Shown here in pieces: positions 54,758 to 63,993 of a stretch of DNA of 64,000 nt. Made by a program: the position numbers and the translations under genes. The DNA is from Parasedimentitalea denitrificans (lineage in GTDB: Bacteria; Pseudomonadota; Alphaproteobacteria; Rhodobacterales; Rhodobacteraceae), in NCBI RefSeq assembly GCF_011813015.1, contig NZ_QHLQ01000014.1, positions 54,199-118,198 on the forward strand, given 5' to 3'. The stretch's first letter is position 1. Every line of letters begins with the position of its first letter. The notes under the pieces were generated by a model, which was not told the DNA's origin, did no database searches, and saw only the letters and a list, made by a program, of their open reading frames with translations.

Positions 54758-55423
54758 CTAGAACCTGTGCCACACTCCGACCTTAAGTCCAAGGCTGCGC
54801 TGCGTCGTCACGCGGTGTTGCAGGCCAATCAGCAGATGAGAGTCGCGGGGCAGGGGAACCTGTAGCGAGGGGGTGATGGAATAGAACAGCTGGTGTCCCG
54901 AGATCTTAGCGGTTTCAATTTGCAACATTGGGCGCAGATGTTCTTCCGCGTTCAGCCCTATTGTCGCGTCCAGTTTTACAATCGGCTGCGAACTGGTTCC
55001 TCGCTTTTCATAGGCGCCATCAATCGCCAGCCAACCAGGGCCCCAGGTGCTGTCAAAGCCACGCCCATAGGACAGGGTCAGCTTATGCATCGGCTTCCAT
55101 TCATTACGATAATGGGCGCCGCCCAATGAAATTTCGGTAGCTAGATGATGCTCAGGTGGCAGAAAATTCAGAGAAACACGGGCAAAAATCAAGGTATGGC
55201 CTGCCAGCCTGTCGGCGTCATTCAGATCAACCCCAAGCGTCAAGGACTGGGTTATCCCGTAATCACCATAATAGCTTAGCTCGGATGACCAGTCGCCGCC
55301 ATCCCGCCGAAAGGTAACACTTGCAGATGCAAAACCGCTCCCCGGGTCGCGCAACCAGGCCCCGGCAAGGCTAGGGCCCGCACAGTAAATAAAAAGCCAG
55401 AGAAAGACCAAACCCCGAAACAT
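54758..55423 (-). CDS. Predicted outer-membrane beta-barrel protein, function unknown
   Basis: About 221 residues with a signal peptide (MFRGLVFLWLFIYCAGPSLA, cut near G/AWLRDPGSG). The mature part alternates polar and hydrophobic residues in about ten strands (ASASVTFRRDG, SLTLGVDLND, HTLIFARVSLNF, KLTLSYGRGFDS) and ends in aromatic Phe (WHRF), as expected for an outer-membrane barrel. ATG 55423 follows AGGGG; an upstream TTG is less likely. It lies upstream of the HugZ-like gene on the same strand. No family name recognised. Confidence 0.7.
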   Translation of the reverse strand: MFRGLVFLWLFIYCAGPSLAGAWLRDPGSGFASASVTFRRDGGDWSSELSYYGDYGITQSLTLGVDLNDADRLAGHTLIFARVSLNFLPPEHHLATEISLGGAHYRNEWKPMHKLTLSYGRGFDSTWGPGWLAIDGAYEKRGTSSQPIVKLDATIGLNAEEHLRPMLQIETAKISGHQLFYSITPSLQVPLPRDSHLLIGLQHRVTTQRSLGLKVGVWHRF

Positions 55424-55588
55424 GGCAAACAACCCCTAAGTCCAATTTGGGGTCGCGCATGGTTAACAAGGGGTTACTTTTCTATCACCACTGGGGTGTC
55501 AGCCAAGGATTTAACGCGCAGATTGCTGAAAACGCTTCTTGTTTTGGTGAAAACCCGCGTAGGCTAAAACTGTTCAACGGAGGAGCCA

Positions 55589-55909
55589 ATGCCAACAATA
55601 GCCAAAACCGCTGATATCCAAACCGTCATCACCACCTTTGAAATGACGCCAGGAACATGCCAGGATCTGCTAGACGCCCTGAATGAGGCCTATGCGGAGT
55701 TCATCTCGCAACAACCGGGCTTTATCGCAGCGGGTCTGCACGTCAATGACGCCCAGACCCGAATTGCCAACTACTCTCAATGGCAACGCCGCGAAGATTT
55801 TCTGGCCATGCTCCGCACTCCGGAAATGCGCGAGCGAAACCGAAAACTCAACGGATTATGCCGTAGTTTTGAGCCTGTGATGTATGACGTCGCCGAAACT
55901 TTCAGCTAG
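55589..55909 (+). CDS. Antibiotic biosynthesis monooxygenase (ABM) domain protein
   Basis: A 106-residue dimeric alpha-beta barrel protein. TVITTFEMTPGTCQDLLDAL, QQPGFIAAGLHVND and NYSQWQRREDFLAML follow the ABM pattern. Its ATG is four bases after GGAGGAG. ABM proteins act as cofactor-free monooxygenases or haem degraders, and many have no known substrate. Monocistronic, cytoplasmic. Confidence 0.85.
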   Translation: MPTIAKTADIQTVITTFEMTPGTCQDLLDALNEAYAEFISQQPGFIAAGLHVNDAQTRIANYSQWQRREDFLAMLRTPEMRERNRKLNGLCRSFEPVMYDVAETFS

Positions 55910-55971
55910 AGCGACCAGACCTGAAATGCCTTACGGGATCTTCATCTGGCTTAAAATATCCCGGGGGTGAA

Positions 55972-56003
55972 TTGGCCGCAGGCCAAAAGGGGGCAGCGCC
56001 CCC
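55972..56003. repeat. REP-like double hairpin
   Basis: Two adjacent perfect hairpins: TTGGCC-GCA-GGCCAA (55972-55986) and GGGGGC-AGC-GCCCCC (55989-56003). They lie between the ABM gene and the universal stress protein gene. The combination resembles repeated intergenic elements I associate with Rhodobacteraceae genomes; copy number cannot be judged from this window. The rest of 55910-56165 shows no gene. Confidence 0.55.
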
Positions 56004-56165
56004 ACTCTGTCACGTGCGGCGCTGGCTACTCCCTATCTGTTACCTCTAATCACCAGAAAAACCAAATTGTTGACTGGGCTCGCGGTCAGGACGGGCTAGT
56101 TGCTCTGGGTAAGGATTTGGACGCTGTTCTCGCTGCTAAGCGATTGGACTGCTTCGAATAACAGG

Positions 56166-56210
56166 TTGACTTGAATCAAGGAATTTATCTGCGATTAGGC
56201 GCAGCATATA
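56166..56210 (+). promoter_or_regulatory. FNR-type box and -10 element ahead of the universal stress protein gene
   Basis: TTGAC-TTGA-ATCAA (56166-56179) matches the FNR consensus at nine of ten fixed positions. A -10-like CATATA lies at 56205-56210. Centre-to-start spacing of about 42 bases fits an activated class II promoter with transcription from about 56215. Activation under low oxygen is inferred. Confidence 0.6.
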
Positions 56211-56235
56211 CCTAGGTAACGACAGGAGGTATTTG

Positions 56236-56643
56236 ATGTATCACAAAATTCTGGTGCCTATTTCCTTTGACCCCGACCGCGATATCTCCGGGGCAATAAA
56301 ACTTGCAAAAACACTGTGCACCTCGGGTGGTGCTGTTACGCTCTTGCATGTAGTCGAACACATTCCGGCCTATGCCATTTCCTACATGCCGCTGGATTAT
56401 CTGGCGCAGGCCCGAGAAGCCTTGCAGACAGAGCTTGATAACCTGGCCGCCACTCTGCCGCATGCAATTGGTGTGGTGATCGAAGGCCATTCGGGGCGGT
56501 CAATTCTGGATTGGGCTGAAACCAACCATCCCGACCTGATTATTATCGCGTCGCATCGTCCGGGAATGCAGGATTTATTGCTCGGCTCCACCGCGTCGCA
56601 AGTGGTCCGCCATGCGGCTTGCGCTGTTCATGTGCTGCGCTAA
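56236..56643 (+). CDS. Universal stress protein, UspA family
   Basis: A 135-residue single-domain Usp. The N-terminus MYHKILVPISFDPD and the ending HAACAVHVLR are typical. The ATP-loop region reads ASHRPGMQDLLLGSTASQV; the usual first Gly of G-X2-G-X9-G(S/T) is missing, so nucleotide binding is uncertain. ATG 56236 follows AGGAGGT. An FNR-type promoter lies upstream, fitting reports that Usp genes belong to oxygen-limitation regulons in related bacteria. Confidence 0.9.
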   Translation: MYHKILVPISFDPDRDISGAIKLAKTLCTSGGAVTLLHVVEHIPAYAISYMPLDYLAQAREALQTELDNLAATLPHAIGVVIEGHSGRSILDWAETNHPDLIIIASHRPGMQDLLLGSTASQVVRHAACAVHVLR

Positions 56644-56718
56644 TACATGATCCGCAATGGTTCACTCGAGTATGAATGACACGTCTCGAAAGAATGATCA
56701 GACACATCGGCCGCCTAT

Positions 56719-56756
56719 ATCAAGCGCCAGAAGCGAGCTTGCTTCTGGCGCTTGAT
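56719..56756. terminator. Perfect 16-bp hairpin between usp and the YbaK gene
   Basis: ATCAAGCGCCAGAAGC and GCTTCTGGCGCTTGAT flank the loop GAGCTT. It lies between two convergent genes. There is no U-tract, so it may act as a bidirectional block or an mRNA 3'-end stabiliser rather than a classic terminator. Confidence 0.7.
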
Positions 56757-56767
56757 GCCCGTGTTGG

Positions 56768-57238
56768 TCAGTGAACGGTGCAGAATGATCCATGTTGTGC
56801 GCCCTGCATCAACTGGTCAAAATCCTGCCCTCGCATTTCAACCAGTGTTTTGTGGTCACCGGCTTCGAACCAGACTTTGTCCAGCCCTGTCAGGCTGTTG
56901 TCCACGATGGTAGGTACGTCGTAGGCCTCGCCGACGGGCGGTGCGGCGCCTAGGTTACAATCGTCAAACAGGACTTCGATTTCAGACTCGGCAGCCAGCC
57001 CCAACCGCCGATCCAGCATGGCTTGCAACTGGGTCAGATCAACGTGGTGGTTTGAGGGCACAACAGCCAGCATAGGTCCTTCCTCCATATGGATCAGAAC
57101 CGATTTGGCCAGATGGTCGCCGGGCACATGTGCAGCCTCTGCGCAGCCACTTGCGGTGGCGGCATAGGGGTGGGCGATCATGTCAAAGGGAAGGCCTTGG
57201 GCTTCGAGATGGTGTTTCAGGCGTGCGGCAATGGTCAT
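56768..57238 (-). CDS. YbaK/ProX-type aminoacyl-tRNA deacylase
   Basis: A 156-residue YbaK-fold protein. DHLAKSVLIHMEEGPMLAVVPSNHHV carries the substrate-loop Lys, and GAAPPVGEAYDVPTIVDNSL is the GXXXP region. Members clear mischarged tRNAs, such as Cys- or Ala-tRNA(Pro), in trans. ATG 57238 follows GGAG by seven bases; the longer frame to 57271 has no ribosome site. Cytoplasmic; specificity cannot be read directly. Confidence 0.88.
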   Translation of the reverse strand: MTIAARLKHHLEAQGLPFDMIAHPYAATASGCAEAAHVPGDHLAKSVLIHMEEGPMLAVVPSNHHVDLTQLQAMLDRRLGLAAESEIEVLFDDCNLGAAPPVGEAYDVPTIVDNSLTGLDKVWFEAGDHKTLVEMRGQDFDQLMQGAQHGSFCTVH

Positions 57239-57376
57239 CTGGCGTCTCCGTCGGGCTGACGGGTGCCCCATGGCCGCACGGCTCTTAAACCAGCGGCGCG
57301 GCCTGGGCGCCCTGAGGTTTCGAGTGGGGCTCTACTGTGCCCCGCGAACCCGATAAGAGCAAGCCCCACTGCCAGA

Positions 57377-57988
57377 TTACAGCGGCACACCGGTAGATTT
57401 GGCAAAGATCAGCGCAAGCCGGATAACCTGGTTCGGCAGCATCAATAGCGCCGACCGCAACAGGACCTTGTTGGAATTGATTGCATCAGCTATCCGTACA
57501 TAGTGCGACTGCGTATGTGATGGCGCACGCAGTAGAATGGTTTGCGCCTGTTCCATGGCCTGAGTGGTGCGGGCCCGCGCAGTTGGAATAGCCTCAGGTT
57601 TGATCGGCACAAAGCTTTGCGTGAACCTACGACGCTTGGGTTTGGTAGGATCGCGATACTGAGAGACCACCGCCGCCAATTCAGCTTCGACGTGTTGTAT
57701 TGCGTCCTGCGCCTCGGAGTAGCTGGTTCTTCCTTTCAGGAATTTGTTCGCCTCGCGATAGGTTTGACGAAAGCAGTCCCAGCGGTAGATTTTCTTTTCG
57801 CGCCAGCAGCGATCAAATCCGGAGTTTAGTATGCGGACAATTTCATTTGTGGTTCTGCGGTTTAGGCTCGTGCCATAATGAGAGTCACCGTTATCTCCGT
57901 CGTCTCTGTCAGAGCCGGTTTCGCCTGCGGCCACAGGCAGAGCTAGAAGCGGGATTAGCAGGAAGACTGTTAGAAATCGCATAAACAT
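57377..57988 (-). CDS. Secreted hypothetical protein
   Basis: A 203-residue protein with a signal peptide (MFMRFLTVFLLIPLLALPVAA, then GETGSD). ATG 57988 follows AAGGAG. After a short acidic linker comes a helical part with two Cys (FDRCWREKKIYRWDCF) that may form a disulfide, then a basic stretch (KPKRRR) and a helical C-terminus. It is probably periplasmic. I recognise no family. Confidence 0.65.
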   Translation of the reverse strand: MFMRFLTVFLLIPLLALPVAAGETGSDRDDGDNGDSHYGTSLNRRTTNEIVRILNSGFDRCWREKKIYRWDCFRQTYREANKFLKGRTSYSEAQDAIQHVEAELAAVVSQYRDPTKPKRRRFTQSFVPIKPEAIPTARARTTQAMEQAQTILLRAPSHTQSHYVRIADAINSNKVLLRSALLMLPNQVIRLALIFAKSTGVPL

Positions 57989-58117
57989 CAAAAATCTCCT
58001 TTTGATCTTGAGCGTAGCACGGTTTCTCGGACTGGCTAAAATTTTTACCCGGACTGGATGTATTTACCCTGTCAGGCGCAGGCTAGGTTGGGATGGCAGT
58101 CACTCAAGGAGACAGAA

Positions 58118-58399
58118 ATGCCAGAGGCCACAGCCACACAGATGATCGACGACGCGCGGGTGCGGGTGACGCGGTTTGATTTTGAGCCGGGGGCCGAAAC
58201 CGGCTGGCACACCCACGCGATGGACTATGTGATCACTGCCGTGACCGACTGCCATATGCGGTTGGATATGCCGGGTGGCGAAGTGCGCGAGGTGGTCGTG
58301 CCTGCTGGCACCGCATATCGGCGCGAGGAAGGCGTGGAGCACAATGTCATCAATATTGGCGAGGGAGTGATGAGCTTTGTTGAGGTGGAGTTGAAGTAG
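58118..58399 (+). CDS. Small cupin-fold protein
   Basis: A 93-residue single-domain cupin. The metal-binding motif starts with FEPGAETGWHTHAMDYV and the second motif has AYRREEGVEHNVINIG, giving two His plus one His as candidate ligands. ATG 58118 follows AAGGAG by six bases; the frame further upstream does not resemble the family. Function unknown; cupins include dioxygenases, isomerases and sensors. It ends three bases before the convergent formate/nitrite channel gene. Confidence 0.85.
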   Translation: MPEATATQMIDDARVRVTRFDFEPGAETGWHTHAMDYVITAVTDCHMRLDMPGGEVREVVVPAGTAYRREEGVEHNVINIGEGVMSFVEVELK

Positions 58400-58402
58400 T
58401 CG

Positions 58403-59188
58403 TTAACCTTGCGCGGGTCGATAGGCCCAGCGATAGGCCAGAGCCACCCCACCTGCTCCGCCGATGATATTGCCCAGCGTGACCCAGAACAGGTTGGTGA
58501 TAACGGCGCCAATTCCCACCTGCGCCCCGGCTATCATGCCTTGGGGCAGTAGGTACATATTGGCGATTGAGTGCTCAAACCCCAACAGGACAAAGGCGCT
58601 GATGGGCCAGAGGATGGCGAGGATTTTGCCCGCAGCGGTGCGTGCGGCAAAGGTGAGCCAGACGGCGAGACAGACCAGAGCATTACACAGGATCCCGCGT
58701 GTTAGGGCCTCAACTGGTGAGAGGGCGGCTTTGCCCTCGGCCATGGCGGCTGCGGTGGCCCCGATGGGGCCGTTCAGTAGCCCGGTGCCGAGCATCGCCG
58801 CAGCCAGCGCCAATGCGCCGATCAAGTTGCCGAGGTAGACAATGCCCCAGTTGCGAAGCAGGGCGGTGAGGGTGATTTTCCGGTCCACGGCGGCCATGGT
58901 CATCAGGGCGTTGCCAGTGAACAGCTCGGCCCCGCCGACGATCACCAGTATGAGGCCCAGCGAGAATACTACGCCGCCCAGAAACCGCGCCGGGCCGGTG
59001 GGGTCCACCCCGGTCATCACCGCCGTATAAGCCGCGCCGCCAAGGGCGATGAAGACCCCGGCCAATATGGCAAGGGTCAGGGTTTGGGCCGCAGGCAAAT
59101 GCGCCTTGGCCACCCCGGCTTCCTCGACCCGCCGGGCAATCTCGGCAGGTCTATAGGCGTCCAGTCCGGTTGGGTTTGGTTGCGACAT
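58403..59188 (-). CDS. Formate/nitrite transporter family channel
   Basis: A 261-residue FNT protein with six membrane helices. The two signature loops are VIVGGAELFTGNALM and LLGFEHSIANMYLLPQG, the latter with the central pore His. It is a pentameric channel for formate, nitrite or a similar small anion. The sequence YRPAEIARRVEEAGVAKAHL confirms the N-terminus. The ATG has no Shine-Dalgarno (CTACCCTCAGCCC precedes it), and the predicted promoter would start transcription at or beside the A of this ATG. An FNR-type box is centred 42 bases upstream. Confidence 0.92.
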   Translation of the reverse strand: MSQPNPTGLDAYRPAEIARRVEEAGVAKAHLPAAQTLTLAILAGVFIALGGAAYTAVMTGVDPTGPARFLGGVVFSLGLILVIVGGAELFTGNALMTMAAVDRKITLTALLRNWGIVYLGNLIGALALAAAMLGTGLLNGPIGATAAAMAEGKAALSPVEALTRGILCNALVCLAVWLTFAARTAAGKILAILWPISAFVLLGFEHSIANMYLLPQGMIAGAQVGIGAVITNLFWVTLGNIIGGAGGVALAYRWAYRPAQG

Positions 59189-59193
59189 GGGCT

Positions 59194-59237
59194 GAGGGTA
59201 GAGCGGTGGAGAGCGTTGGGTCTTTGATTGGGATCAA
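59194..59237 (-). promoter_or_regulatory. FNR-type promoter of the formate/nitrite channel, apparently leaderless
   Basis: TTGAT-TGGG-ATCAA (59224-59237) is a perfect FNR box. A -10-like TACCCT lies at 59194-59199 on the minus strand. With the usual 41.5-base spacing, transcription would begin at about 59189, next to the start codon at 59188. Geometry and the missing Shine-Dalgarno agree; both are inference from sequence. Confidence 0.6.
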
Positions 59238-59282
59238 AGGGGGGGGGCTGGTGAGCCTGTCGGGAAGATGTTGCAAACCTAT

Positions 59283-59356
59283 GCCCGTGCAAAGCACGGG
59301 CTGCGCCCGACCTCCCCCACGGGAGGGCGCATTCGCTCCCACCCTAGGTCGGGCGC
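59283..59356. repeat. Structured palindromic repeat element
   Basis: GCCCGTGC-AAA-GCACGGGC (59283-59301) is followed by GCGCCCGACCT (59303-59313) paired with AGGTCGGGCGC (59346-59356) over a GC-rich centre that contains GGGAG/CTCCC. It folds into a perfect hairpin plus a long stem. It resembles intergenic palindromes common in Roseobacter-group genomes; copy number is unknown here. It lies upstream of the formate/nitrite channel promoter and downstream of the 267-residue protein gene. Confidence 0.6.
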
Positions 59357-59389
59357 GAATACTGAGGTAGCTGGCCAAGTATATGAAGG

Positions 59390-60193
59390 CTAAGAAGCGA
59401 AGTATTCTATGAACCTCTTTCTCCTAGCCTCCTGAGTGATATCACTACGAAGTGTGATATCGTCAGCCAATTTGTAACCTGACAGGGTCAATTCGTTTTC
59501 GAACTCTCGCAAATAGTCTAATTTTCGGAACTTCTCCAAACTTGCGTTTAGTTCCAGCAACCGCCGATGAGGGATGATAAACTCGATATCTCCTGCGACG
59601 AAACGAAAACCTTCTTCAATTTCAAACGTCCCGACAAATCCATTTCCATATTTCGCTACAATGCAAAGAAGGTCACGTTCTTCCTGAAATAGAGAGGGGT
59701 CAGTTGTATCGGTGCTGGTCGCTTGCCGATCGTCGATTATATCTTCAGCAAGATTTTTGTTAATTTCTTGGGCTCGTTCTAGGCGTTCGGCGGCGGCGAT
59801 TTTTGCTTCTTCTCGAGTTTTATCAAGCTGGGCTCGCAGCTCTTCTTCTCGAATTTGATGGTTTAACTGGTAAATTCTTTGCTCGTGAAGAACGTCGCTC
59901 TGATGTCTTCTAAGGCTTTCGACAGGCCGCCGTGCCAGAACAGCTCCGCCTAACTGAATCCACGGCAAGGCCAAAGCTAACCCGAGACCGACTAAGAGTG
60001 GGTACCAGAAAAGCGTAAGTGTGTTTGTACTTGAGTCAAAGAACTCGAATTTTTTGAGAACATCGGCCTTTGCAAAGAAAAGGAACCAGAATGACTTCCA
60101 ATTGATTACAACCACAGAAATCGCAACTGAGCCAAGAATTGGGCTCTTAACCCTTTGGGCCCACGCTTCCGTTATGTCTTTCACGAACTCCAT
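59390..60193 (-). CDS. Membrane protein with central coiled coil, function unknown
   Basis: A 267-residue protein. Two N-terminal membrane segments (ILGSVAISVVVINWKSFWFL, about 19-40, and YPLLVGLGLALALPWIQLGG, about 65-85) are followed by a charged coiled coil (about 95-150: HEQRIYQLNHQIREEELRAQ) and a cytoplasmic C-terminal domain of about 110 residues. The codon use is more AT-rich than that of the neighbours. EFVKDITEAWAQRVKSPILG recalls a family of small uncharacterised membrane proteins; I cannot name it. Isolated, between a structured repeat and uvrB. Confidence 0.65.
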   Translation of the reverse strand: MEFVKDITEAWAQRVKSPILGSVAISVVVINWKSFWFLFFAKADVLKKFEFFDSSTNTLTLFWYPLLVGLGLALALPWIQLGGAVLARRPVESLRRHQSDVLHEQRIYQLNHQIREEELRAQLDKTREEAKIAAAERLERAQEINKNLAEDIIDDRQATSTDTTDPSLFQEERDLLCIVAKYGNGFVGTFEIEEGFRFVAGDIEFIIPHRRLLELNASLEKFRKLDYLREFENELTLSGYKLADDITLRSDITQEARRKRFIEYFAS

Positions 60194-60258
60194 GTGCAGA
60201 CACTAAACTCAGGGTAGCATGGAGGGAAGTTGTTTCTTTAAAAGCGATATCTCAGTAG

Positions 60259-62451
<2,193 letters not shown>

Positions 62452-62623
62452 TTGGGCTCTCCTGACTTGGCGGTGATTTTGATCTGTTTTTGTTCTTGTT
62501 CAAGCGGATTCGTGCATGGGTGGGAAAAGCATCTGAAGTCACCCGCAATATGAGACAAAAGGCACCTTGCCGCGCGGGTCTGTTTTGCGCATATAGGGGG
62601 AAGTGAATGAGCAGGAGACGGCA

Positions 62624-62935
62624 ATGCAAGCGCGGATTTTCAAGCCAGCCAGAAATGCGATGACTTCGGGCATGGCACGGACACGCAAATGGGTGCTGGA
62701 ATATGCCCAGGCCAACGCGCGTGACGTCGACCCGCTGATGGGCTGGACTTCGTCCGATGACACCCAGACCCAGGTTCGCCTGCGCTTTGACACCAAGGAA
62801 GCAGCGTTGGAGTATGCTGAGGCACATGGAATTGATGCCCAGGTGGTTGAACCCAAGGCGCGCAAGGTAAATGTCCGTCCCGGCGGCTATGGCGATAACT
62901 TTGCCACCAACAGGCGCGGTGTCTGGACCCACTAA
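62624..62935 (+). CDS. NDUFS4-like complex I accessory subunit (ETC_C1_NDUFA4 family)
   Basis: A 103-residue protein. [41 protein letters not shown] and [20 protein letters not shown] match the 18-kDa NDUFS4 supernumerary subunit family, which in bacteria is nearly restricted to alphaproteobacteria. It stabilises the NADH-dehydrogenase module of respiratory complex I. ATG 62624 follows AGGAG by six bases; an upstream GTG at 62603 is less likely. It is divergent from uvrB. The nuo operon is not in the window. Confidence 0.9.
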   Translation: MQARIFKPARNAMTSGMARTRKWVLEYAQANARDVDPLMGWTSSDDTQTQVRLRFDTKEAALEYAEAHGIDAQVVEPKARKVNVRPGGYGDNFATNRRGVWTH

Positions 62936-63712
62936 CTGTTTGTGAATCGGGGTGAAGTTGTCTCGGAAACGGGGCAAAGATCCCGCGAAGGCGTGGCTTG
63001 ATCAATATTTGGACCTAATTGTGATCTCATGCGCAAAATGTGGTGCGCTCAAAGTCAGGCGTATTTTTGTGTGAAAAAGTGCTTTGTAGAACGCCTCATC
63101 TAGGGTCATTTAAAGGCTGGCGATTCTAGTCGGGATGATCTGGACGCAATTCGCGGGAGGCAGGCCTTTACTGCAGTGTTCATGGACGGCGGTTATGCGC
63201 AGGAGCGCGACCTTTGCAAAGCCTAGGTCCAAAAACGTGACCGGCCTAAACCGGACCTTCGAACAGTCCACAGCTAACGGCAAGTTTGAGCCCTAACGAC
63301 GAATGCTTCACTTGGTACGTGTGACCGCTAAGCGCAGATAGCGATCTTTGCAAAGTTGGGCCGGTCTCTCAGAAGCGGACTTTGGTGGCGGATGCGGCGA
63401 TTATCAGCTCTGAGCCCAATTTTCTGAATGCTGCACTACGTTCGAGCTGGTGCAAAGCCACAAAATTCGGACATCCGCGGATTCTAGTCGGCCGTCGAAT
63501 TGTCGATCCGAAATCGTGATAGGTGTGTGCTACCTCTCCAAAACTGCAACAGCGTGGATTCGTGACATCTCGAACGGACTTCAAGGTATCCTTTGGAGTA
63601 TTGCTGAATAGAACAATTGTTACGACAGGGAGTGGCGGTTTTTTTGTTGACAGTAATGACTAAAAAAACCTTTGCTGCACGTGTTGTTCATTAATTTCAG
63701 TGAAATCAAAAA
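62936..63712. other. 777-base non-coding stretch with a dispersed repeat
   Basis: No convincing gene on either strand. A 24-25 base sequence recurs as GCGCAGGAGCGCGACCTTTGCAAAG (63197-63221) and GCGCAGATAGCGATCTTTGCAAAG (63332-63355). The stretch GCGCAGGAGCGCGACCTTTG... and neighbouring AGAAGCGGAC read like mosaic remnants, perhaps of decayed genes or a repeat family. Confidence 0.5.
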
Positions 63713-63913
63713 ATGACCGAAAATTCAGCCGCTATTGAAGAGGCATGGGCTCGAAACCATCAAGAGCTTCACCGCAATATTTCATTAGCAAACAGCTACC
63801 GCCTCGAGCTCAGTAAGATCCTACTCGCAGTGACCGCAGGAATTTTCGCGTTCACCGTGGCCTTCCCACCTGTCGTTGAAGCAGGAACGGATATTACTCA
63901 ACTCAGTGTCTGA
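63713..63913 (+). CDS. Short membrane protein, probably a truncated gene
   Basis: A 66-residue product: an N-terminal charged helix (EEAWARNHQELHRNISLANSYRL is the start of the family pattern I recall) and one membrane segment (ILLAVTAGIFAFTVAF). Proteins I remember with this start have two to four further helices, so the stop soon after VEAGTDITQLSV suggests truncation, possibly by inserted DNA. The ribosome site is weak. It may be a pseudogene. Confidence 0.45.
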   Translation: MTENSAAIEEAWARNHQELHRNISLANSYRLELSKILLAVTAGIFAFTVAFPPVVEAGTDITQLSV

Positions 63914-63993
63914 CGTCAGCGCTTATGGGTCCAAATAGCGGTATTTGCTAAGAGAGGGTTTGTTGCTCATCAGTAACCACTGAGGAGTGGACG

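Noticed and set aside
55967..56161. A 64-codon frame after the ABM gene
   Set aside because: It runs through the REP-like hairpins, lacks a ribosome site and shows no domain.
62452..62520. GTTC-like repeats upstream of uvrB as a LexA box
   Set aside because: GTTCTTGTTC occurs, but the spacing is six bases rather than the eleven (GTTC-N7-GTTC) needed for the alphaproteobacterial LexA site.
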